Positions 1 through 5,449 of a DNA stretch of 5,449 nt are shown one piece after another. Every line of letters starts with the position of its first letter. The first letter of the stretch is position 1. Origin of the DNA: an uncultured beta proteobacterium (GTDB lineage Bacteria; Pseudomonadota; Gammaproteobacteria; Burkholderiales; Rhodocyclaceae); the NCBI GenBank assembly GCA_903916205.1, contig CAIWVX010000415.1, positions 1-5,449 on the forward strand. The letters are read 5' to 3'. The notes under the pieces are model-generated. The model was not told the origin of the DNA. It did not search any database and worked only from the letters and a program-made list of their open reading frames with translations. Position numbers and translations under genes: made by a program.

Positions 1-1377
1 AATCAGCAAACCTGTTCCGCTATCGGGTTGGCTCAGTATAATTTTTGCATTGAGTGCGTCACAGATGTCCTTGACAATGGCGAGTCCAAGTCCTGAGCTG
101 TTTGAGCTCGATTTGTCGATCTGAAAAAAACGATCAAAAACCTTTTCCCGTAACTCAAGCGGAATGCCAATGCCGTTATCAGTCAGGCATATTTGTGCGC
201 TATGATCAATACGACGCAGCGAGATGATGACCGTGCCAGGTTTGCCCATGTGCTGTATCGCATTGTCGACCAAGTTGGAGAACACTTCATGCAATAATTT
301 TTCTGGTGCCAAAATATGGAGGCTTTCATCAAACTCATCGACACCGAGTTCAATTCCTTTTTGCTGAGCCAGTGCCGCCATTTCCTCAATAACGGTGACG
401 AGAATTACTGAAAGCTGAACTTCCGAGGCGTTAAATTGATCCTGCTTCGTGTGTTCGACCGAGGCCAGCATCAGTAACTGGTTAATGACCTTGGTACACT
501 GTTTAAGCGCTTTCTGAAGGGCATCCAGAACTTCGATCTGAATTTTATTATGGTCGTTATTACGTTTGGCAAAATCGACTTGTGAGGAAATGATCGCAAA
601 TGATGTACGCAGCTGGTGCGCCGTATCCGAAACGAATTTCTCATACGAGGCAAGGGTTGAGCCTAGCTTAGAAACATAATCGTTCAAAGCTTGAATGACC
701 GGCTCAAGTTCGGTTGGCGCTTGCTTATTTTCTAGTTTTTCGAGTGATCCTGGCTGACGCTGGAGGAGCGTCCGACCAAACTTTATCAGTGGGTTTAGTG
801 TCCAGTGCAGTGCGATAAAGAGGGCTAGAGTCGTTATCGATAACAATAATAAATGAGCGCGAATCGTTGACCACAGTAGATTGTCGCGGAATTCATCATG
901 ACCACGAAGGGTCTGCGCGACTTGCGTGACAGCAAAATCACCCGAGGTCGAGTTAGTTAACGAATGGGCAAAAGCGATGACCCGCACGGGTTCACCAAGC
1001 AGAATCGTTTCAAAGAACTTTTCTTCTTCAATTTCGAGAGGGGCTAGGTAGGGCTGCAGTTCGTCACCTCCTGAAATCAGCCGACCTTCTTTGGTGTGTA
1101 CGGAATAGAACACGCGATCCCGGTGCTTGCTCTTGAATAGTTCGAAGGCAGCAGGCGGGACGCTTATTTCATAGCTACCGTCTGCAAAGATTAATTGTTG
1201 TGAAATCATTTTTGCCGAGCCGTGCAGCAGTTGCTGTTGCACCAGCGTGGCAATTTGGCTCGAATTATGCGACGTCATGACCAGATCGATGGCCGTCAGC
1301 AACATCAGTGGCAGGAGAACAAACAGCGCCAGCCGACTCTTTAGGCTTCTGAGGCGGATCAATTTATTCAGCCACAT
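1..1377 (-). CDS. TctE-like sensor histidine kinase (3' end outside window)
   Basis: Inner-membrane sensor kinase that should autophosphorylate on His and pass the phosphate to the adjacent regulator. 459 codons are visible, and only the last few residues are cut off by the left edge. Order of parts: TM1 about residues 16-35, a periplasmic sensor region about 36-168 resembling the 2CSK_N domain of TctE-type kinases, TM2 about 170-191, a short HAMP-like linker with P196-L-I, then the H-box DTAHQLRTS with H254. The ATPase domain shows the N-box (N368, N372), G1 box DNGIGI (400-405), F-box VFDRFF (413-418) and G2 box GLGLAI (429-434). The Pro that normally follows HxLRT is Ser259. The ATG lies inside the end of the regulator gene (14-nt overlap) with no good Shine-Dalgarno sequence, so translational coupling is likely. 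The TctE assignment rests on architecture, partner and neighbouring transport genes. The ligand (tricarboxylate) is inference. Confidence 0.93.
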   Translation of the reverse strand, partial: MWLNKLIRLRSLKSRLALFVLLPLMLLTAIDLVMTSHNSSQIATLVQQQLLHGSAKMISQQLIFADGSYEISVPPAAFELFKSKHRDRVFYSVHTKEGRLISGGDELQPYLAPLEIEEEKFFETILLGEPVRVIAFAHSLTNSTSGDFAVTQVAQTLRGHDEFRDNLLWSTIRAHLLLLSITTLALFIALHWTLNPLIKFGRTLLQRQPGSLEKLENKQAPTELEPVIQALNDYVSKLGSTLASYEKFVSDTAHQLRTSFAIISSQVDFAKRNNDHNKIQIEVLDALQKALKQCTKVINQLLMLASVEHTKQDQFNASEVQLSVILVTVIEEMAALAQQKGIELGVDEFDESLHILAPEKLLHEVFSNLVDNAIQHMGKPGTVIISLRRIDHSAQICLTDNGIGIPLELREKVFDRFFQIDKSSSNSSGLGLAIVKDICDALNAKIILSQPDSGTGLLI

Positions 1378-2035
1378 CGGTCAGCATGTATCCAAGACCA
1401 CGCAGGGTAATAATCTGAGCCCCGGTGTTTTCAATTTTCTTGCGTAGGCGGACGATGTAAATTTCTAAGGCTTTAGTTGATACCGAATCTTCGAGAGTGC
1501 ACAAACTATCCGCCAGTTCTGTTTTGGAGACCGTTTTTCCTGGGGATCGAATTAGCACCTCAAGTACGGCATGTTCACGCGGCGTCAAAGATAAATCGTA
1601 GCCATAACTGCTGAATCGCTTTGAATTTGTGTTGTATTGGACGGAACCACATGAGAGAACGGGATTGGCTCGACCCATGGAACGACGTAACAGAGAACGT
1701 AATCGCGCTTCTAATTCATGAATGTCAAACGGCTTGGTCAGATAATCATCTGCACCTAGATTCAAGTGATCGATGATGTCATTCATCTTGTTTTGTGCGC
1801 TGATGATCAGCACCGGTACATCGTTGTTTTGGGCTCTCAAGTTCTTGAGCAGCGTGTGGCCTCTCAAATTAGGCAACATCAGATCCAGCAAAATGGCGTC
1901 ATACGTTTGCGTCAGCAGAAACTGTGACGCCTCTTCTCCGGTGAATGCCTGTTCTACGACATATCCCGATTGCTTTAGCAGTTTGCTCAGCATACAAGAC
2001 AATTCGCGGTTGTCTTCGACAAGAAGTAGTTTCAT
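1364..2035 (-). CDS. TctD-like OmpR/PhoB-family response regulator
   Basis: DNA-binding response regulator of 223 residues, a normal length for the OmpR/PhoB class. The receiver domain (1-115) has the acidic pocket E7-D8, phosphoacceptor D51 in LLDLMLP, switch residue S79 in IISAQ, and K101 in LTKPF. The winged-helix effector domain (about 125-220) carries LTPREHAVLEVL, the recognition-helix stretch ALEIYIVRLRKKIE and the closing hairpin ITLRGLGYML, all typical of TctD/QseB/PmrA-like regulators. The start at MKLLLVEDN is the only sensible one because the family begins there; the Shine-Dalgarno sequence before it is weak. The gene comes first in a two-gene operon with the overlapping kinase and is divergent from the porin. 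Its likely targets are the porin and the CitMHS transporter genes, possibly also its own promoter; this is inferred from position only. Confidence 0.95.
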   Translation of the reverse strand: MKLLLVEDNRELSCMLSKLLKQSGYVVEQAFTGEEASQFLLTQTYDAILLDLMLPNLRGHTLLKNLRAQNNDVPVLIISAQNKMNDIIDHLNLGADDYLTKPFDIHELEARLRSLLRRSMGRANPVLSCGSVQYNTNSKRFSSYGYDLSLTPREHAVLEVLIRSPGKTVSKTELADSLCTLEDSVSTKALEIYIVRLRKKIENTGAQIITLRGLGYMLTDVAE

Positions 2036-2062
2036 GGATTTAGCGCCGAATTGAAATAAGTG

Positions 2063-2092
2063 GTGATAGGGCCTTTGAACAGTCTATTCCAA
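2063..2092 (-). promoter_or_regulatory. Possible sigma70-type promoter of the regulator-kinase operon
   Basis: On the minus strand, TTGGAA (2092-2087, 4/6 to the -35 consensus) is followed after 18 bp by TATCAC (2068-2063, 4/6 to the -10 consensus). This predicts a transcript start near 2056 and a leader of about 20 nt before the regulator ATG at 2035. The -35 hexamer lies within the left arm of the inverted repeat at 2086-2112, so a protein bound there could block or modulate the promoter. Both hexamers are weak matches, so the call is tentative. Confidence 0.3.
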
Positions 2093-2112
2093 TTTTTTTG
2101 TGGCATTGGAAT
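2086..2112. repeat. Perfect 8-bp inverted repeat in the divergent intergenic region
   Basis: ATTCCAAT (2086-2093) and its exact reverse complement ATTGGAAT (2105-2112) are separated by 11 bp containing a T run, giving 19 bp between arm centres, close to two helical turns. It sits between the divergent regulator and porin genes, so it is a candidate operator. It is a poor terminator candidate: no T run follows it on either strand, and it lies ahead of genes rather than behind them. Confidence 0.5.
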
Positions 2113-2170
2113 TAAGAAAAGAAATCTCTGAGGAGCCGAGAATACGACAAAACCGTTCGCTGAGATGAAG

Positions 2171-2198
2171 GCAAATAGAAGGTTAATGTTTCGTAAAT
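2171..2198 (+). promoter_or_regulatory. Three phased hexamers, candidate response-regulator site upstream of the porin
   Basis: GCAAAT (2171-2176), GTTAAT (2182-2187) and GTAAAT (2193-2198) start exactly 11 bp apart and fit G-Y-W-A-A-T. OmpR/PhoB-type regulators commonly bind tandem direct repeats spaced by about one helical turn, and such a regulator is encoded next door. The array ends 56 bp before the porin start codon. The hexamers are short and AT-rich, so this could be chance. I could not find a convincing -35/-10 pair for the porin. Confidence 0.3.
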
Positions 2199-2245
2199 TG
2201 CATCTGTGCAGTTTGTCATGTCGACTGGGGCTGCCGAACATACGT

Positions 2246-2250
2246 GGGGG
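2246..2250 (+). promoter_or_regulatory. Ribosome binding site supporting the porin start
   Basis: A GGGGG run 4 nt before the ATG at 2255 is the best Shine-Dalgarno-like element in this stretch. It favours 2255 over the in-frame upstream ATG at 2165. The ATG at 2267 has AGGAA only 1 nt before it, which is too close. Confidence 0.5.
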
Positions 2251-2254
2251 ATTT

Positions 2255-3649
2255 ATGAATAGGAACATGAGAGTAAATGAGCCAAAACGTAGCGTGACCA
2301 GTATGATTTTGCTTGGCTGTGTGGCAACTACCGGCTTTTTAGCGACGCCCGCATGGGCTGATGCCACTTCCGACATGCGTGCCGAAGTAGCCGCGCAGAG
2401 AGCACGTCTGGATGCGCTGGAGAAAAAACTTGAAGCGGCTACGCTAGAGGTCGCCACAGCCAAAGAAGCGGCCAATAAGGCGACCCTTGCGGCGACATCG
2501 GGTGGAAATGCAGTAAGTACTGGAGGCCTTTCGATGCCCAAAGGGTTCACCATCTACGGTATCGCCGATGCCGGTCTGGAGTTGGGTGACTACGGAAAAG
2601 GATCAAAAGCGCGCATACAAAGTGGTTTGGGATCGGCCAGCCGCTTGGGTTTCAAGGGCGAACGTCAATTTGGCAATGATCTAGCGGCCTATTTTCAATT
2701 AGAAGCCGGGGTGTCTTTAGACAATGGGCAGAATACGGGACACTCAAGCAATATCAGTAATCCGGGACAAGGTACGGCCTCTTCCTCGGCACCCAATACC
2801 ACGGGAGTGGCAATCTTCTCGCGTAATACTTTCGTTGGTTTGCGTGGAAAATTCGGTGATGTGCGCTTTGGTCGTGACTATGCGCCAATCTATTCGATAA
2901 CCAGCGCTTCTGATCCCTTCACTATCGGTGGGGCAACGGCTTTCCGTCTGTGGTCGAGTGCTGCCGCCAGCCGTTTCGACAACGGGGTTTTCTATGCTTC
3001 ACCGAAGTTCGCTGGCTTTGGCGTTAATCTCGCCTATTCGGCAGGTATGGAAAACAACAGCAATGCTAATGTCGGTTTGGCCAGCGGTGCCAATACAAGC
3101 ATCGGGCCGCAGGACGAAGGTAAGGGTTCAAGCGGTACCTTAACCTATAACCAGGGCCCGCTCTTTCTTGCTACCGGTTATTTGAACTACCTGAGAACCG
3201 GCGCTGTCGCCGCACCGGCCACCGAGAATTTGCGTCGTACTTCGTGGAATCTAGCCGCTACCTATGACATCAAAGTGGCCAAATTTTACGGTCAATACCT
3301 GCAAGGAAAAGATGATCAAGCCGGGGGTGTGAAGTCGCTTGACCGTAACGTCTGGTGGCTTGGTGTAGCGGCACCGTTCAAGGAGGTTCATACCGTTCGC
3401 GCGGTCTACAGTCATCTCAATGACAAAATGTCAACCGACCGTGATTCAACTCATTTGGGTGTTGGCTACGAGTATGCACTGGATAAGCAAACCGATCTGT
3501 ACGCCTATTACGCAACAGTGACCAACAAAAACGGCGGACAGAATTCACTCTGTGCTGGCGGAACCTGCCAAGGTTACGACAGCGGGACCGGTCTCCCGGC
3601 CAATTTCTCACCGAAGTCTCTCATGATGGGCGGTCGTTATCGTTTCTAA
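2255..3649 (+). CDS. Outer-membrane porin (Gram_neg_porin type) with N-terminal coiled coil
   Basis: A 464-residue precursor of a general-type trimeric porin, forming a water-filled outer-membrane channel for small solutes. The signal peptide spans residues 1-35: basic K11-R12, a hydrophobic core 17-31 and AWA before cleavage at D36. A heptad-like, Lys/Glu/Ala-rich helix follows (about 38-80, with M41, V45, L52, L55, L59, V66), then a Gly/Ser linker. The barrel starts at FTIYGIADAG (98-107). Porin-typical stretches include SRLGFKGE, FVGLRGKFGDVRFGRDYAP (193-211) and a C-terminal strand ending RYRF with terminal Phe464, the assembly signal. The mature protein has just two cysteines, C433 and C438, in the last loop. 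The 2255 start is chosen because it gives an ordinary signal peptide. It is divergent from the regulator gene and followed by a terminator. Given the transporter downstream, its physiological substrate may be citrate; this is inference. Confidence 0.93.
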   Translation: MNRNMRVNEPKRSVTSMILLGCVATTGFLATPAWADATSDMRAEVAAQRARLDALEKKLEAATLEVATAKEAANKATLAATSGGNAVSTGGLSMPKGFTIYGIADAGLELGDYGKGSKARIQSGLGSASRLGFKGERQFGNDLAAYFQLEAGVSLDNGQNTGHSSNISNPGQGTASSSAPNTTGVAIFSRNTFVGLRGKFGDVRFGRDYAPIYSITSASDPFTIGGATAFRLWSSAAASRFDNGVFYASPKFAGFGVNLAYSAGMENNSNANVGLASGANTSIGPQDEGKGSSGTLTYNQGPLFLATGYLNYLRTGAVAAPATENLRRTSWNLAATYDIKVAKFYGQYLQGKDDQAGGVKSLDRNVWWLGVAAPFKEVHTVRAVYSHLNDKMSTDRDSTHLGVGYEYALDKQTDLYAYYATVTNKNGGQNSLCAGGTCQGYDSGTGLPANFSPKSLMMGGRYRF

Positions 3650-3677
3650 GCCTTGTTTTACTGGGAAAATATAAGTC

Positions 3678-3702
3678 AATGGCCGTGCATTTCACGGCCA
3701 TT
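3678..3702 (+). terminator. Hairpin terminator after the porin gene
   Basis: A perfect 10-bp GC-rich stem, AATGGCCGTG (3678-3687) with CACGGCCATT (3693-3702), closes a 5-nt loop 28 nt after the porin stop codon. The T run is short (ATTT, then a C run), so termination may be incomplete. Some readthrough into the transporter gene 220 nt downstream is possible. Confidence 0.7.
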
Positions 3703-3827
3703 TCCCCCGTTGAATGAATGCAGTGGGTTGTAAGACGTTTGAAGGTCATTGTGCGGATAATCGTGGAGTTCAAGTGGTTGATTCTCCGTCTATTTTAGTC
3801 ATCGAAAGGTTATCTTAGAGCGCTCGG

Positions 3828-3883
3828 CCTATGGGCCAATTTACTATGCTGATGTTCCATAGGGTCTGGGTGATTGAGTAAAT
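3828..3883 (+). repeat. Two interlocking inverted repeats (pseudoknot-capable) before citMHS
   Basis: Helix 1 pairs CCTATGG (3828-3834) with CCATAGG (3857-3863). Helix 2 pairs ATTTACT (3839-3845), inside the loop of helix 1, with AGTAAAT (3877-3883), beyond it. Both are perfect 7-bp matches, and their order is that of an H-type pseudoknot with connecting segments of 4, 11 and 13 nt. A competing small hairpin, GGCC (3826-3829) with GGCC (3834-3837), would exclude helix 1. The element ends 25 nt before the Shine-Dalgarno sequence. As DNA the same dyads could be operators. I cannot show that either pairing is used. Confidence 0.35.
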
Positions 3884-3908
3884 GGTGGGCTGTTCGTAAA
3901 AAACTTTG

Positions 3909-3916
3909 AAGGGGAG
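3909..3916 (+). promoter_or_regulatory. Strong ribosome binding site of the CitMHS gene
   Basis: AAGGGGAG lies 5 nt before the ATG at 3922. It is the best Shine-Dalgarno sequence in the window and fixes the transporter start. Confidence 0.8.
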
Positions 3917-3921
3917 TCAAG

Positions 3922-5229
3922 ATGAGTTCAACAACATTGGCCTATGCCGGATTTGCCATGATTGGCGTGTTCATGTACCTGATTATGTCTAAGCGCATGA
4001 CAGCGATGAATGCGCTGATTCTTATCCCGATTGTGTTTGCCATCAGTCTCGGGTTTTACGATGTCAAACTAGGCAAGATGATGTTTGATGGCGTGAAGAA
4101 AGTTGCGCCGACCGGAATCATGATCTGCTTTGCCATTCTCTATTTCGGCATCATGATCGATGCGGGGCTGTTTGATCCGGTCATTGAAAAAATACTGAAA
4201 ACAGTTAAAGGTGATCCGATGAAAGTCTGTGTCGGAACCGCCTTGCTGGCCGCCTGTATTTCACTCGATGGTGACGGTTCAACAACCTATCTGGTGACCT
4301 GTTCGGCCATGCTGGCAGTTCATCGGCGATTGGGGATCAAACCGATTATTCTGCCCGCGCTAGCCGTGATGGAAAACCAGATCATGAACATTATTCCCTG
4401 GGGCGGGCCGACGGCTCGGGTGATGGCCTCCATGCAGGTGGAGGCGTCTGAGGTTTTTGTTCCGATGATTCCCGGCATGGTTTTAGGTACGTTGTTTGTC
4501 TGTTTCATGGCCTACCGTTGGGGGATTAAAGAGCGCGTTCGTCTTGGCGTACTTGATCTGAGCCACGATGCGACCCACGTGACCTCTTCCGAAAACGATG
4601 AAATCAACAGGCTGAAGCGGCCCAAGAAATTCTGGTTTAATGTGGCGCTGACGACTATTTTGATGATCTGCCTGATCAAAGAGACGCTTCCTCTGGCGAT
4701 CTTGTTCATCGTGGGTACGGCACTGGCGTTGATTATCAATTACTCAAACAAGGAACAGCAGGCGCGGATCTGTGCCAATGGAGCTAATGCCATGCCCGTT
4801 GTGGCTATGGTATTTGCGTCAGGGATTTTCATGGGCATTATGTCCGAAACCAAAATGATTGACTCAATGGCTAAAATGATTCTCACCGGCATTCCCGAAG
4901 CCATGGGGCCCCATTTGGCTTTCATCACCGCGCTGATCAGTTTGCCTGGAACCTTCTTTATGACCAATGATGCCTTCTATTTCGGCGTGCTACCCGTATT
5001 GGCTAAAGCGGCAGCCGCCTACGATATTCCCGCCGCAGAAATGGGACGGGCCGCGCTGATCGGACAGGGGGCGCACTTGCTCAGCCCACTCGTTCCTTCA
5101 ACTTATTTGCTGGTGGGGCTTAATAAGGTCGAATTTGGTGACTTACAAAAATACGCCTTGCTACCCGCCATTTGCGTTTCGATGATCTGGCTTGCAACCG
5201 CCATTGCTCTGGGTCATATTCACATCTGA
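3922..5229 (+). CDS. CitMHS-family citrate (metal-citrate) transporter
   Basis: A 435-residue inner-membrane permease, close to the roughly 430 residues of Bacillus CitM and CitH. Members of this family move citrate in complex with divalent metal, driven by protons or other cations. About 11-12 hydrophobic segments span the protein, with a hydrophilic loop at about 202-236. Family-typical stretches are LDGDGSTTYL (115-124), the PWGGPT re-entrant-like motif (159-164), FMTNDAFYFG (346-355) and SPLVPSTYLLVG (388-399), the last two in the C-terminal half where the ion-transporter fold repeats the N-terminal half. The ATG at 3922 is supported by a strong ribosome binding site. It follows the porin in the same direction but is separated from it by a terminator, so it probably has its own promoter. 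The convergent ygiQ-like gene ends 10 bp after its stop. Choice of metal and exact tricarboxylate cannot be read from sequence. Confidence 0.94.
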   Translation: MSSTTLAYAGFAMIGVFMYLIMSKRMTAMNALILIPIVFAISLGFYDVKLGKMMFDGVKKVAPTGIMICFAILYFGIMIDAGLFDPVIEKILKTVKGDPMKVCVGTALLAACISLDGDGSTTYLVTCSAMLAVHRRLGIKPIILPALAVMENQIMNIIPWGGPTARVMASMQVEASEVFVPMIPGMVLGTLFVCFMAYRWGIKERVRLGVLDLSHDATHVTSSENDEINRLKRPKKFWFNVALTTILMICLIKETLPLAILFIVGTALALIINYSNKEQQARICANGANAMPVVAMVFASGIFMGIMSETKMIDSMAKMILTGIPEAMGPHLAFITALISLPGTFFMTNDAFYFGVLPVLAKAAAAYDIPAAEMGRAALIGQGAHLLSPLVPSTYLLVGLNKVEFGDLQKYALLPAICVSMIWLATAIALGHIHI

Positions 5230-5239
5230 TTGCACTTAA

Positions 5240-5449
5240 CTAGGAGGTTTGCAGAAACTCGCCAGATGATGCTAAAGCGCTAAAATTTTTCACACAACGT
5301 GTGCTAACGAGCGGGGAATAGGGTGGATATATGGCTGTGGCAGTGGCCATGGGGCTCGGGTAGAAGGTTTGAACTTGATCGGCGCGAAAGCCGTTTTTCT
5401 TGAGCCAAATGGCCAAGTTCATCATGTCTTCGTCGCTGGTGCCTGGGTG
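5240..5449 (-). CDS. ygiQ: YgiQ-family radical SAM protein, C-terminal part, probably truncated
   Basis: The 3' end of a gene that begins beyond the right edge; 69 codons and a TAG stop are visible. The first 41 visible residues match the conserved C-terminal region of YgiQ (UPF0313, the DUF3362-type segment after the radical SAM core): [20 protein letters not shown], then [21 protein letters not shown]. Family members normally continue with a Y-H-S/T-G-K-N-P-L stretch and roughly a hundred further residues. Here similarity stops after Tyr at 5329-5327, and 28 unrelated residues lead to the stop. The other two minus-strand frames do not restore the missing tail, and the CitMHS gene occupies the space where it would lie, so a frameshift does not explain this. 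The gene is probably broken, or expresses a shortened protein of unknown activity. YgiQ function is poorly defined in any case. Confidence 0.75.
   Translation of the reverse strand, partial: HPGTSDEDMMNLAIWLKKNGFRADQVQTFYPSPMATATAIYPPYSPLVSTRCVKNFSALASSGEFLQTS

Larger units (their letters stand above)
3703..3921 (+). other. Leader and promoter region of the CitMHS gene
   Basis: No plausible gene lies in this 219-bp gap. It should hold the transporter promoter, but I found only isolated hexamers, such as the -10-like GATAAT at 3756-3761 with no matching -35, so no promoter is called. The second half contains the two overlapping dyads described separately (3828-3883) and the Shine-Dalgarno sequence. 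Poor sigma70 signals would fit a promoter that depends on an activator such as the adjacent response regulator, but that is inference. Confidence 0.5.

Noticed and set aside
1773..2054. Plus-strand open frame opposite the response regulator
   Set aside because: It lies antisense to the conserved receiver domain, with no recognisable motifs and no good ribosome binding site.
2100..2116. TGGCATTGGAATTA stretch resembling a sigma54 -24/-12 promoter
   Set aside because: The GC of the -12 element and the correct spacing to TTGC are missing, and the regulator family present is not a sigma54 activator.
2048..2121. Imperfect 13-bp direct repeat (2048-2060 and 2109-2121, 10/13 identical)
   Set aside because: It is A-rich and low-complexity, with an irregular separation of 61 bp and no functional context.
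2190..2197. Exact 8-mer TTCGTAAA shared with the citMHS leader (3893-3900)
   Set aside because: About one shared 8-mer is expected by chance between two regions of this size, and the flanks differ.
2165..2254. In-frame upstream ATG that would lengthen the porin by 30 residues
   Set aside because: It would place a basic, Cys-containing stretch before a normal signal peptide and has no better ribosome binding site; the 2255 start gives a standard Sec signal.
2032..2553. Long minus-strand open frame across the porin start and divergent region
   Set aside because: It overlaps the signal peptide, coiled coil and barrel start of a clearly recognisable porin, has no family resemblance and an Ala/Ser-rich composition typical of an antisense shadow.
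3756..3761. -10-like GATAAT upstream of citMHS
   Set aside because: No hexamer resembling a -35 box lies 15-19 bp upstream, so it is not called as a promoter.
5291..5303. Short hairpin CACAC-AAC-GTGTG after the transporter gene
   Set aside because: The stem is only 5 bp with a 3-nt loop, and no T run follows on the plus strand; on the minus strand five A residues precede the T run. Not a credible terminator.
5240..5329. Simple frameshift as explanation for the short YgiQ end
   Set aside because: The two other minus-strand frames reach stops after about 11 and 16 codons and show none of the expected KNPL or later conserved residues, so the coding sequence seems lost rather than shifted.

Overview
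The window most likely comes from a Gram-negative proteobacterium, probably a betaproteobacterium of the Burkholderiales. The evidence is a Gram_neg_porin-type trimeric outer-membrane porin ending in Phe, a TctD/TctE-type two-component pair with a 2CSK_N-like sensor, and a YgiQ-type radical SAM protein. Base composition is close to 50% GC. The taxonomic guess is inference from family resemblance; no rRNA or other marker is present.

Layout. Positions 1-2035 on the minus strand carry a response regulator (1364-2035) followed, with a 14-nt overlap, by a sensor histidine kinase (1377 down to the left edge, last few residues missing). A 219-bp divergent intergenic region (2036-2254) separates them from a plus-strand porin (2255-3649). 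It holds a perfect 8-bp inverted repeat, a possible regulator promoter and three 11-bp-phased hexamers. After a hairpin terminator (3678-3702) and a leader able to form two interlocking helices (3828-3883), a plus-strand CitMHS-family citrate transporter follows (3922-5229). At the right edge, on the minus strand, lies the 3' part of a ygiQ-like gene (5240-5449) that runs head-on into the transporter gene and has lost most of its usual C-terminal tail.

How the genes may work together. In the classical TctDE systems (Salmonella, Pseudomonas, Bordetella relatives) the two-component pair controls tricarboxylate uptake by a TctCBA tripartite transporter, in Pseudomonas with a dedicated porin. Here the same logic appears with different parts: a sensor/regulator pair, a porin for passage across the outer membrane and a single-polypeptide CitMHS permease for the inner membrane. 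The substrate is probably citrate or a related metal-tricarboxylate complex. The truncated ygiQ suggests that the right edge of this uptake locus is a rearrangement junction.

The most notable points are the loss of the near-invariant H-box proline in the kinase, the N-terminal coiled coil of the porin, the pseudoknot-capable leader of the transporter gene, and the abrupt end of YgiQ homology. I see no CRISPR array, tRNA, rRNA or transposase gene.
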